Part shown: positions 47,178 to 60,048 of the stretch, piece by piece
How positions within the stretch are numbered: position 1 is the first letter of the stretch
Layout: each line of letters opens with the position of its first letter
Assembly (NCBI RefSeq): GCF_047663525.1
Contig: NC_092607.1
Span: 4,621,001 to 4,685,000 of the forward strand
Reading direction: 5' to 3'
Origin: Anas platyrhynchos
Lineage: Eukaryota; Chordata; Aves; Anseriformes; Anatidae
DNA length: 64,000 nt
Position numbers and translations under genes: made by a program
The notes under the pieces: model-generated
Database searches by the model: none
What the model was told of the DNA's origin: nothing
What the model saw: only the letters and a program-made list of their open reading frames with translations

Positions 47178-49436
47178 CTAGGAACAAAAGGGGAGAAGAG
47201 GCAGTCAGCTATTGCTCTCCCAGCCTTTTGCAGCAGCAGAGTCAAGGAGAAGCAGGGAAGGTCTTTCAGAAGCCCAGCCCGGCAAGCTGGCAGCCAGGCA
47301 GCACTCTGCTCTCACGCTGGGTTTTGTTTCTCAGCCCTGCTTCAGCAACAGCTCCCAGCCGGCTCTGGAGCTAACCCAGAGATCCAGCAAGCCAGGGCCC
47401 AGCAGATCCTCCAGATACTCACACCACCCTACCTACTTCAGGCATTTGTACCAATTAATTATGCATCGAGCGCAGGTGCACACAGGCACGCGAGCTGGCT
47501 CTGTGCGTAACGCTACCCAATTCGTGACGACAAGCAACAATAACCACGGGCAGACTGAGGTGTGCGGCTTGAAAAAGCCTGGAAACACTCCTTAAATCCC
47601 ACACTGACACCTCTGGTTGTGCAGAGCAGCTGAGAGCCACAGCCCGTGGTCAGCACCGAAGGACCAGCAGGGATGGATAAGGCCGGGCAGCACCAGGAGT
47701 GCTGCGAGGGCAGGAACCGTCCCAGCAGGGGAATAGCTGGGAACAGCCAAAATATTCCCTGATGCTGGCACCTGGAATGGCACCAGCAGCGGAAAACCCC
47801 GCAGAGAGGCCTATTCCCCTTTGCACACTCCTTGGGGCAGAGCAAAGGGAATTAAGCAGGCTCTCTTCCCTCCTGGGTGCAACCCTGAGAGGCTCAGCCC
47901 TCCGAAATTAACAGTTGCTATTTCCATCCTCCTGCTCCAGCAGTCTGTTTCTCAGAACAAGCCATGTTATGTAATGAGCATGTAATGAATACCATTACTA
48001 TTAATTGCTTTAGCTGGTGCGAGGAAGCTCCAAATTCCATCCCACATACAGTGCTCATCCTGCAACACATCATCTGCAAGTTTTCTGAACAAAGCTCAAC
48101 GTCTAAACCCTTTTAAAGGTGCCTATCTGTTAAATCCGGATTCAGGCAACAAACCTCTAACCCCCCAAACCTCCGGATTATTTCTATTAATTTACTTGTT
48201 ACATGGCAGCAGCCTCCCTGATGGCACCGAGGAGAGCGCAGTGCTGCAAAGCCACACGGCTCTCAGAAATCTGCCAGTCTTCAAGTAGTGCCCAGCAGCA
48301 GAAATGACCCAGCTCTCCAAATATTAAAGGAAATAAGTCTTTCCCTCCTACTTTAGAGAAATATGCAGGTAACCGTACGAACCTCTAAAATATGCAGAAC
48401 ACTTCTTTGCGTAGCGAGCCGCTTGCCTTAAAAATACTTCTCTTTGGGGCTTAGCGTAACAGGCACGTTTCAAATCACTAAGATACCAGAATACTTCCAA
48501 TTCCACTTCTTAAATTTTAATTGCAATGAAATGCAAAGACAGAATTTCTCCCATAAGCTCAGCCAGAAGTCCCTTTTCCTCCAGTATCCCGAGGTTTCCG
48601 ACCGGGTAACCACATCGGCCCCCGGGCTCTGCACCAGCAGCTGTCCCCACACCTGCTGCAGCACGTATCCGTGCGTCCCCGTGGGCTAAAAGCTGGGATA
48701 CACATCTTCTGAGTTAACCTTAACTACAGCTGGGATTGGTTGTGTGCCTGCAGCAACGTATGAAGTGTGCCGCATAAATCAGGAAGACCCACGAACATAA
48801 ACCAGGTATTTTTTAAGTGCTTCCAAGATCCAACCTTGGGGCAAGAATATTAGTAAAGGCACCAGTAAAAGCGGTCTTACCTATTTCCCCAACCACTGCA
48901 GAGTAGTTGCCTTTGCTGCACCTCTACAAGCCTTGTACGGTTTGCTTGGAGCCTCTGACGGGGTTTCTAGGCTCCTTGTAGAGAGCACCCCCAGCCCTGC
49001 GGACAGACCTGATGGGCCATTTCACTTCTGTCTCTCACTGACCTCCCCAGGCAGCTCATCCACCAGTTCCCAGCCCTCCTCCACACGTGCACTCTCAGCA
49101 CCCTCATCCTGCTGCACCCTGTAGGTTCGTTATTACTACAACCCAGGTGGGCAACCAGAGCCAAAGCAACAAATTGACAAATACATCGAAAAGAAAGGAA
49201 AAACATCCAGTAGCCCAGCTATACAACATCTGCTTAAAAAAAAACATCCTCTAGGTTATTTCTCCAATCTAGTTAGCCATGCCTGGAGACGTGCAGGCTT
49301 CCATGGCTTGACGAGATGTCCACATCTGGCAATAAGACAGAGGCTGGGGGCTAGGCAAGGTGCTCGTGGCTTTGCATCACCCAGAGCTGGAGGCTGGGGC
49401 ACAGCCACCTGCTGCTGGGCACCGGGGACCAGGAGG

Positions 49437-49515
49437 GGGGGCAGGCAGATTGCCTCCTGCTCTGAGAAGTGGGATGAGGAGGGAGGGCAGGCAGGCAGGC
49501 TGCCTCCTGCGCTGG
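49437..49515. repeat. Imperfect direct duplication around GGCAGGCAG / TGCCTCCTGC
   Basis: Two diverged copies of a unit reading GGGCAGGCAG, then TGCCTCCTGC, lie about 50 bases apart; the second has an expanded GGCA run. It is local and unexplained. Confidence 0.4.
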
Positions 49516-52500
49516 GAGCCAGGCGATTCCAAATGCCCCTCACTCGCTCTTCCAGGCCTTCTGCAAGTGGGTGGTTTTCCAGTATTCCTGATCACATTCA
49601 CCTCTGTGACATGTAGATGTTCTTACTTAAAAGGGAAAGGGAAAAAAGGGGATTATGGTACTGGGGAAACTCTGGGAAACCAGCCAGGAGCAGGTCAGAT
49701 GCAAAGGATGAGCTGTGACCGCAGGGACGAGTCCTTCGTCCCTCCCTCCTTTCCCGGGTAGGAGCACACGTGGACGGCTACACCCAACAAGCCATCCTCA
49801 GTTACTCCACAGAAAGGTTTCCCCAGCCTCCTTCCCCTTCACCTTTTTGCCAGAAGCTTCCCTTGAGCAGAAGGGGAGGAACGTGACTTGCCAAAAAGGC
49901 AAGCTCCCATACCACTGCCGCCCGAGACCCGCAGGAGCACCACAGATGCCACCAGAGATGGGATGCAGGGTCCTGAGCTGCTTCAACCCCTCAGTGAAAC
50001 CCTACCTGGGGTTGGCACATAACAAAAATTTACGTTCCTTCAACTCCCTCAGCTGGGAGAAGACCAGGGTCAGAAGTAACATACCTGGAAAGAGTCAGCA
50101 CAAACCTGCATTGCCTGCCTGCACACCGAAAACGTTTTGCAAGCAATTGTCTGCTCTTAGCAGCCTCAGGGCAACGTGGAGCATTGTGCCAGGGCAGGAC
50201 CTCCTCCCTTATAACCCGAAGCCTTTAACTCCTTTCCAGATCAAGAATGTAAATGATCAGCCCCCTGTGAGCACTGCCTGGCAAACCCATTTGTCTCAGT
50301 CGCTGGTGCTACCTGGAACAAGTTGGAGTGGTATTGACGTTTCCTGCAGCATCTCCGGATTTATTCCCTGCACCTCCTCCAATCAAGCAGTGAGCCACGA
50401 AGGTTAAGCAGCTGATGGAGCCTGCAGCACAACACGCAGCTGAAGAGCAGAGCCAGGCTCAGAATGACCTTGGGAAGAAACGTTTTGCCTCAATTCCCAA
50501 GCTGAGGGCACCCAGCACCTCGTGGATGCCGAGGACCAGAAGGGAGCAGCAGACACTTCAACAGGCTTTCTGCCTCGACAGCAGCTCGGACCAGCCAAAC
50601 AACTTACATTTAGCTAAAGAATATCTTCTAAAAATGTACCCACTCCGGCCTGGAAGAGAGAGAGATGGAGAATCTGCCATTTGCCTGTGCAGTTTATTTC
50701 ACTGCCTGACATTTAAAGAAGTGACTGAAGTTTGCCTGGCTCCAGCTTTTCGCCATCAGGTTTTTAATGTCCTTCTGCACCACGAGGGCTGCCTTGTGCT
50801 CTCGCTGAAAGGCTCTTCTGCAGCGTAGTCGTCACCTCTCAATCTCTTCTGACAAGTTAAGCAGACTGAGCTCTTTATGTTTCTCATGCTCTGGCATTTT
50901 TTTTTCCTCTTGCCCTTGAATCATTTTAATGACCTTCCTGGGTTTTAAACACCCTGTTGAGAACAAGCGCGTCGGAATTGAAGACCGCATTTTATTGCAA
51001 AAAATAAAGTACAAAGGTAGAATTCAGCTTGTACTCCCATCTTCAGTGCTGCTCCTTGCACCTCCCAAAACCCCAGTAAGCTCCTGGTAGAGCATCACGC
51101 CTCACTGACGCTGTGCAGCCCTGCATGCCCTGCTGGTATGGCCTTGGAGAACTTTAAAATGTAAGAAAAAAAAATTTACGAAGACATCTTAGGAAACAGT
51201 CCATGCAGCTCTACCCAACTCTCCCACCCTCAGTGCTATTTACTACCTTGCTAATGTGCTCATCACCTGTGAATTTGGTAAGATTTAAATCCACGTTTGC
51301 TCCATGCCAAATGAAAACACTGAATGGCACCAGACCTCGGTAACAGCCTCTTGTCTTAAGAGTTTTCCTTGCCGAGTGCTTTTTGAGAAGTGAAGCAAGT
51401 TTTTAATCTATTTGTCACTACCACGTTTTTTAGGGTCATGTTGTTCTAGGTCAAAATCCTTACATGCGCATCACATTTACCCAGATACCTGCTTCCACTA
51501 AAACAGGCATAAAAAGGTCTGACAAGACCCACTTTCCCCAAATCCTTCTTGACTGGTATTAATTATATTCGCACCATTTTGTTCTGTAGTAATTAAACCT
51601 CATTATCATGATTCCCTAAATTCTGCCTCGGAGCAGCATCAGCCCAACAAAGCAGAAGTTTCCTCCAGAGAACCCAGCAGTGGGTGAGGAGGGGTAAGGT
51701 GACCGCGCAGGTACAGAGCTCAGCACCCCTCGGAGCATCCTCTTCCTTAAATACATCATCCATCAGCTGCACTGCGAGGCATCCCTTCACGAGGATGATG
51801 TGGATACTATGGCTGAACTGACTGCCCCAAAAGCTGTATCTGCCTTAATCTTGGGGCTGGGAAGTAAATAAATAGAGTAAACCAGTGGCACCCTCCTCCT
51901 CTCCCCAGGGAAACCGCCGCCGTCTCTCCCGCTCTCCCCCATCAGCCGCCACCTGGCTCGCTGAAGCTCGCTCTGTTACTGGCAGGTCTCTGTGCTCAGA
52001 GAACAGCGAGTCTGGAAAATCTCCGCGGGTTCTGCAGCAGCTCGTTACAAGGTCGTGGTTATGCAATTAGCGCTATCGCGCAGGATGACACCGCGATGGG
52101 GGCTGCGGTGCTGATGCTGGCGGCACAGCGCGCCCCTCGCGCTGCTGTCCTCACGTCACCCTCCAGCACCTCCTGCTGCTCCATCCCACCACCACCCAAG
52201 TGCTCGGTATCTTCCTTCTCTTTCCCGGTTTGTTTTCAATTTTCCCCTCTGTTTGCTCGGCTCGCTGAATGCTACCGCCACAAAAAGCACGATGGATGCG
52301 GTACAGGCCCTCCCACGCTTCGGAATTAATTGGTATTGATTTAACCCTTAGATCACAGATTGACTGCATTTCAACTCGATCAGCCTTGCTGCTAAATTAA
52401 CCAGCTGCTCGAAGCCCAGAACGTGCTGGTACCCAGAGCACATGGCCAGCAGCACCAGCGAGGCCACCCAGTACACCCTACACGTCCAGCAGAGCAGCCC

Positions 52501-55500
52501 TGGCAGCATTTTCCTTCCCAAACTCGGAGTACAGGGGGGAAAATCAGCAAGAGAAATCACTCGGATGCTTACTTCCCAGTTGCATTTGCTCTTACTGCAA
52601 AGCTCTGGCCAAAGTAAGTCTGTTTTTTTCAGGAAAGACAAGTCCAAGCCTGAGCAAAGAGGCTGCATTTGTGTCGTGTTCTTACACCAGCCAGGCAGCG
52701 CGCACCGATGTGCATCCCTGCGTGCTGTGGGATATCGACCCGGGCATGCTCAGCTCTCTGGCTGCACACCTGGGTTCCTCCACAACTGAATTATCTGCCC
52801 GGCTCCAAACCGAGGCCCAGGTACAAAGCAGCACTGGTACAGCATGGAGAATTGACAACCCCAGCAGGGAAACAGAGAAAAACCCATCCGACTGAGCCGA
52901 CGCGCTCCTTGGAGCACGTTGTAGAGCGTGTAGAAGCAGAGACGAGCAGCAGAGATCTGCAAAGATGAAGGAGAAGAACGAGACAGCGCCGTGTGCCTGC
53001 TGCCAGCACCCGTCCAGGGGCACCAGGGCGCGTGGATGGGTGGGACAGGAGCCGGCAGCCTGCAGAGATGTTCCCCGAGCTGCACAGCAGACGGTGCTGA
53101 ACCTGCCTGCACAAAGGAGGGCTTGCGAGTCCGTTCATTTTCCACTGCCTCTGACTTCACTCCCGAGGAAAAAGCCGAAGAGCCGATTCTGGCTTTCTCC
53201 TCCATGAAGGTCTGCCCCAGAGAAGAGGAGGTGTGAGTCAGTTTGGGGCTGAAAATGGACAAGGAAAGCACCGATCGCCCATCCGGAGAACATCACCTGC
53301 TGAGATGAGGAAGGATCCCCGAGTCCAACAGCCCGGCTCTGGCACACCTTTGGCCATAAAGAATAAGACGCGGGGGCACCTCAGCTCAGCAGCCTATGGG
53401 GTTCTGCTGAAGCACTGCCCACTGTACCCGCTTTTTATATACCAATACTCTACCAAGAAAGAGCCAACACGCTCACATTTCCACTTGGTCACTGCGCTGT
53501 TGTCCCTAACGGCTTTAAAAATGCGAGATTTCTTCCTGTTTGGTCAGACGCTGAACCCCTACAGACCTGTGCGAAGATTTGCGTGCCATGAAACAATTCT
53601 GTGATTAATAAAAGAACTGCATTGTTCAGAATCAGAAAGGAAAAAAAAGGAGACTCTTCCCACAGCCGTGCTCGAGCAGCCAGCACCTGCGGCAGCCTGG
53701 CACACGCCGAGCCGAGCGGCAGCGTTGGGCACCACCAGCCCGTTTACAGAGGTAGCTGTGCTTGGAGAGAGTCACGCTGTTCTCCTAAGGGGATGCTATT
53801 GCTAAGGAAAAATATATAAGTCCATTTCGGAATGCAGTTTAACAAGATTAACTCAATCTCATCATGCCTGGCAAGCTCCAGCATCCTGCCGAGTATTCCC
53901 AAAGTCGACATCGTAATGGAGTGTGAATTACGAGCACCTAAAGAGAGGCAGCTTGTGCCGTGCTCCAGAACATGCCAGGCTATCATCACAGCCTGAATAA
54001 TCCACCAGAAACGACAGAAAATGGCTGGGGATAAACAGGGGCACTAATCAGGCTGTTTGCTTCATTCCCCTTGTCCTAGTTTCAGCCACTAAGAAAGTCA
54101 CACCCTTTCTTCCCAAATTAAACAGAAAACCTTCCGTGGGGTGGAAAAAATATTTTAACGCGTTCATTCTTAATCTGTGCAGATTAAATGCACCCACGGA
54201 GGAGACCAGGATCATTCAGAGGGTCATTTTTATCAGGTAGCTGGCAGAAGGCACCTGGCAGCAGCCCCAGAGGCTTCCTTTCCTCACCCACCGGGATGCC
54301 CAGGAGGGAGCTTCCCCTGCCCCATGCAGGAGCATTACAGAGCTCAGGGGGGTACGGGATGTCTGCAACTCTGTGTACAGCAACAGTCCTATTTTTAAAG
54401 CCCATCAGGGCTTAATTTAGGTAGGCCAAAGCTAACTTTCTTCCTCATCCTTCCTATAAATGCTGAAATTAGCACAGATCCAGCGCTCCCCTGCGCAGCC
54501 CGTCCTTCCCTCCACCCACCCCAGCCCTTTGAGGAGCACTTTGCCTTCACCTCCCTCCCAGCCCAAGCAGGGGAAGCTCCAAAAACCACACGTCTGTTTT
54601 CAGGCCTGCCTGCAGCTCCCAAGCACCCCGCAGCCCAGATCCCAGCTCCTCAGCCACTCCTGGAGCAGCAGGACTTTGCTCCTCCGAGCTGCCCCGGCTG
54701 CGTTTTGCTGTCCCCCCGCCGATACCCGCACGTCTCCACCGCTGGGCTGGGGGAGCACGAGTGAATCACTGCTTTCCTACTTAAACTAGGAAAATGTCGC
54801 ATTTTTTCTGCTCCTTTTGAGGTTAAACACAAACAGTTTCCATGATATTACATTTCATTATTTGACCTTTTTGATAATTCAGCTGTATGAGAGAAAAAAA
54901 AAGGCCAACGGTCTCATTTAGAAATTTCTAGTGAGTTCTGCAATTCTTGTGTTCTGCAATCCTAATATTCTGCAACTTTCAGCAAACCACGTGTCAGCAA
55001 AGGAAAAAAAAATCTCAAATTTTCCTACCTACAAAAGAGACAAAGCTAAGAAACCCAAAGGTAAACCTATATACTGCGCTGCCAATGACTTTTAAAGAGA
55101 TTTTTGACTGTAATTAAAAAAAAAGGGAATAAGCTTTTCCCCACTGAAAAAAAGTTACAGCACCACAGCACTATAAAAAATTGATCATTTCTCTCAGAGT
55201 ATTTCATGGGAACTGCTTTGCTGCAAGACTTCTCAGAATTCTTTCCATGTGTCTTTTTTTTTTTTTTCCCCGTTTGCAGGAGCAGAACCTGAACAGCTTC
55301 TCCTGATGGCTGGTTCTGCATTTTGATTTCTATAAGAAAATGGAGCGCGCTGCCCCCTGCTCTACCCCAATCTGCCATGCTTTGCAGGAAAGAGCAATTA
55401 AACGAAGCATCCACTTGCAGGCAGCACGTTCACTGCTGGAAGAATTCTTCCACAGCCTCCCAGCAAACCCAACTCCCTCCCTGCTGGCTGCCCAGCTCTC

Positions 55501-58500
55501 TAGGGACAGGCAGGCACGGCACTGCTGACGCTGCAGCGACCGCCCCGGGCACAGCCCGGGCGTTTCTCATCTTCTTCTTTCCTGTCTGAGCGAGGAGCAA
55601 TTCGTTTAAACAAAAATAAAGCCTTGCTATGAGAGCTGTAATGCAATGAGCAACATATATACACACTGCAGAGCAGAGAGGGGAGGCAATCTTGCCACTT
55701 CGTGGATTTTGGGGGCCTGAGGGTCACTTGGAGTTTACCCACCCCTCCTCGGCACCTGCCCATCCCGGCTGGAAGGTGCCAGGGGCTGCCACCTAAATAC
55801 ACCCCCAGCCCAGGAAGGTTGGGCTGGCTGGCTCAGAGCACAGCAGGTACATTTGGCACAGCCCTGGGCTATTAGTAACAATAAATAACACAAACTCGTT
55901 CACCGCTGCATGGCAATATTTGTTCCCCATTATGCCAGGGGAAATGTCAGGCACAGCACTAACAACGACCAGCGCTTCAAAGCACAACCTTCTCACCTCA
56001 AAACCCCAAACTTTGCAAGCTATGAAGATCTGGGCATCACGAAAACATGAAAAGCCAAAAGGTGAGAGGCAAGTTCATTTGCCAGGGCCATCCCTGAGCT
56101 TTCCTGTTGTTATTTCACAGGAAAGACCAGAGGTGGAGCCGACAGGTGTCCTTGGAAGTCCTCCAGCAGACCAACATCAGTTAGAAAGGCCAGGTCAGGA
56201 TTTCTGGTTAATTACAAGGGAGTTGAAGCAGAGCACCCTGTCCTAATTCTGCCATCCATCTTAAACTATTAATAACTCTGAGGACATTGTTTAAGTCCGG
56301 GATCTGAAATATGAATGAGCCTGAGCTGCAGAAAACCTCTCAGTTTAGAAGAGGATCACAAAAATGAGGTGACTTCTCAAAAATAATGCAGCTCGAAAAC
56401 GTCACTGTAAGAAAATGATGGCAGAAGATGAAAGAGCTGCCCTGCCTGTGCTTTGCTAAACCAGGAAGCTTTGCAAGAAGCTCTTCTGCCCTTCCTGAGC
56501 CTTCTGAGCCCGCCTGCTCACTAAGCTCACCTCTGGGACGAGCCCACCGTCCTGCTCCTCACTGCAAAAAGGCAACGGGCAAAACACCTCGCACAGCCTG
56601 CTCCTGAGCTGTGCTCTCCTGACGTGGATGAGGTCTTTGAGGTTGTGAGCGCCCTGGAGCAACCCAAGCTTCTCAGAGAAGCCAACACACCTTGCAATAC
56701 GGGGGATTTATAACGCTCAGTTCCAGCACCTTGTTTTCACTCAGGACTTTACTTTCAAGCTGAGATTATTTATCAGGCCCTTCTTTCTGGGGCACTAATT
56801 CGGATCTTTCTCCCCACCATAGCCATCTTCTCAGAGCATTCGTAGGGTGTGCGTCTCTCCTAGCTCCCCACCAAATTCAGCTGAAATGGAAAGCCTGTGC
56901 TGCAGTTAAAGCAGCGATCAAGAGAGAGGAGAGCATGAGGACTGGGATCTGGCTTCAGCACTGAATTGCCTCTCAAATTCACAGCTAAAGCAGGTAAAGT
57001 TTAGTTTTCGTTCAGACAATTCAGGGGAAAAAGCTGACGAGCTCTTGTATGAGATCTTATTCACGAGATTTTTCTCTTCTCTTCTGTCCCTGCAAAGCTC
57101 TTTTAAGCTTTGTCAAAAGCTTTGTCAAAACCACGTGTGTGAGCACAAAGAGCGAGCACTGGTCTTGACACAATAAATGAGTCATGCAGTCTTTTGTTCA
57201 TTTGTTATAAACAATTAAAAATGCAGCCACGTTTCTGTAACAGGCACGAAGCCACAGCGCCCCAGAGTCATTCATAAACTAGACTCATGGTGCAGAATCG
57301 CACTTAGAATAGCATTTGATTTGTGTTTAGCTTGGGTTGTAATTACTTCATCATATTTTCCTTAAGGAAATGAATGATCAAATTCACAAGGAGCTGACTT
57401 TAATTATACACACTGCTTAATAACTTGCGTCCATTTGGAGGCAGTTATTTGATCCACTGTAGAGGCAGAGAGAGGGAGAGGATGGCCTGGCTTCCAGCAG
57501 AGCCCAACAATCCCGGGCACTCGGCTCCTCGGCTGAGTTTCACCAGGCGATCCAACCACCTGGGGCAGGCTTCTGCAAAGGTGCTTTCAAGGAATACCTG
57601 CAGCAAACTTGCTCTTGCAGACGGAGGCACGCTGCTCACACGGGTTGTCTCACTCGGCCACCTTTCAGGAGCACGGATCACCCTGACACAGCTCGAGCGC
57701 CGGGGTCTGCTCAGGTGGGGTGCGCGCAGAGCGCCCTGCCCTTCGTGGCCACCACTTCTGGCTGCTGGAAGAGAGGGTGAGGCTTCCTGCGCCTGGAGGC
57801 AGGACAGGGCCAGCCTTCGCATTTGAAGCTACAACATAAGCAGTTCACGGTTAATTACAAAGCAAAGTGGTCAAAACACCGCGTCACGTCACACCGGGAA
57901 CAGCCCTGTCAATCACACCGCCTCGACGGCATCTTCAGCTGGTGCCACGGCAACGCATCAAGCACTGAAAAACGCCATCCACCGCTAAAAACTGGGACGC
58001 TGAAATGTCATTAGCAGGCTCCCAGCCAAACAACAATAGAGCAACAGCCAAGCAAAATGTTGCACAGCCCAGCCCCTGCAGAGGTGCAGGACTCTCCATC
58101 CAAGCGACGCGCTCTCCCACAGACAGGGCAGGCACGTAACCGCCTCCTGCACCTGCCTCCTGCGTGCACAACAGGAGCGCTGGGTATAAAATAATAAAAA
58201 CCTCGTTTGGTTTGAATTACCCAGTGACACATACATGGCAGCAAGTTCACCAAAAGCCCACGATTTGTGCCAAACCTTTCTAAATGCATTTAGTAGAAGG
58301 AGCAGGGATGAACACAATGCTTTAGAGCACCTCGCTGGTTTCTCTCCCTTGTCCTGGGGAGCAGAAATGAGAAGAGATGACCGCGTCCACAGTGCCAGCT
58401 CTGCAGACAACACTGCCCGCCCAGCAGGATCAGGCAATACACAGCAATGTGCACCTCTGTTTGGTGGGATGGAACGTTTTAAAGTAAAGAAAAAACCTTT

Positions 58501-58952
58501 GGTGGGAACTTTGTCACCAGGCAGCTCCTGTGGCCACGCACAGCAAGGCCCTGGAGGTCAGCAGAGGACACCGCGCGTTACCCTTGTGTCCATGCCACAA
58601 GCCGCTTGCTTTTAGACCTGCATTTCACCTGTACACACATTCTCATGCTTAAGCGGAGGCTGGGCTGAGGTAAAAAGGCCTGGGGATTTCTTGAGGTTGG
58701 TACCTGGCCACACAACCCCTTTTCCCCCCAAGCTGTCTTCAGAGCACCCTATGCAGGGACCACGCTGGTGACCACATCCATCTGCCTGCGTGCCAGGACG
58801 GAGCTGCAACTGCCCACTTATTTCAGCTATCATGAAACTGAACCTCAGGCGCATCAGAAAATGGGTTTTGGAGAGAGACGCCAGGTCCCAGCCCATGCAG
58901 TCCCTGACCACAAGTGAGAATTTCGGAGCGAGCTCGGAGCAGAGCAGCATCG

Positions 58953-58980
58953 TCCTCTCCTCTCCTCTCCTCCCTCTCCT
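58953..58980. repeat. TCTCC pyrimidine repeat
   Basis: Four to five CTCTC/TCTCC units in a row in RIMS4 intron 1. It is a simple repeat. Confidence 0.6.
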
Positions 58981-59765
58981 GCCACCGGTTCAGCGCTCGG
59001 TTTCCCTGGCAACAAAAAAGAGCATCACCACAGCCTTCTCCCTCGCAAACCGCATACGAAAATGTGTCATTTTTTTCTGCTGGTGTCTTTTATCGCTAGG
59101 GAATAAGCCTGAACTCAGAACTCACCACTCAGCAAAGATGGAAATAGATCTCCATTATTTCTATTTAAAATTTAAGTATCTTTGGAGCCTTTAAGCTTGT
59201 CCAGAGATAGGTAGCGAGTAAGGGATTTTAATTCATTAAGTTAAAAAAAAAAACTTGCTGAAGTTCACCTTTAAAGATAAATTATACAATCTGACAATTT
59301 TAGGGAAAAAAATGCAGCTCATAAATTTAAAATCTGTATTGTAGATTCTGTTAATATTCTCTTTTGAAAAGCATTAGAAATGAAGATTACAAATTTAATA
59401 ATGTAACACAGGGGAGGAATTATCCTCCTCCCCACATAAAAAGGCAATTTGTTCTTGCCTATAAATTGACTTTCTATTACTGTCATTAAACCAGCATAAC
59501 GTGCTAAAATTAAAGGCTGCCCCACCACAGCCCTGTGGCAACCCACAGCCCAAAACCTCTCGTCCCAAGGATTTAGGGCATCGGGATGAGAGAGGGGCAG
59601 CGGACTCTGCTCACTGCCGAGTGCCATCTCCTCGCCATGGGGCATCCTGACACTGCTGGGCATTAACGAGGGACTGAAAAGCAACGGGACTAAACCAGTG
59701 GGGGGGGATAAAAATCAGGAGCAGAGGAATATATTGGGCTGTGGGTGGAGGCTGGGCCTGTGCCC

Positions 59766-60048
59766 TGAATCACAGGATCATTAAGGTTGGAAGAGACCTC
59801 CAGGATCATCTGGTCCAACCATTGCCCTGCTACCAATGTCACCCACTGAGCCATGTCCCCAAGCACCACGTCCAGCCTTCCCTTGAACACCCCCAGGGAC
59901 GGTGACTCCACCACCTCCCTGGGCAACCCGTCCCAGTGCCTGACTGCTCTTGCTGAGCAGAAATGTCTCCTCATTTCCAGCCTGAAGCTCCCCTGGCACG
60001 ACTTGAGGCCATTCCCTCTGGTCCTATCACTGGTTACCAGTCACCATC
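59766..60048 (-). mobile_element. CR1 LINE 3' fragment, decayed
   Basis: Read on the minus strand, this carries the CR1 ORF2 end peptide [26 protein letters not shown] (broken here only for length) and the CR1 3' end with CTTCCAACC and CCTGTGATTC near 59766. It matches the intron 1 copy in CCN5 but keeps only the last 0.28 kb, and lacks the multiple terminal ATTCTGTG units. It is an old, 5'-truncated copy of a different CR1 subtype. Boundaries are approximate at the 60048 side. Confidence 0.9.

Noticed and set aside
49715-50407. 230-codon plus-strand frame in RIMS4 intron 1
   Set aside because: The composition looks random, there is no domain, and it is antisense to RIMS4; length alone is not enough.
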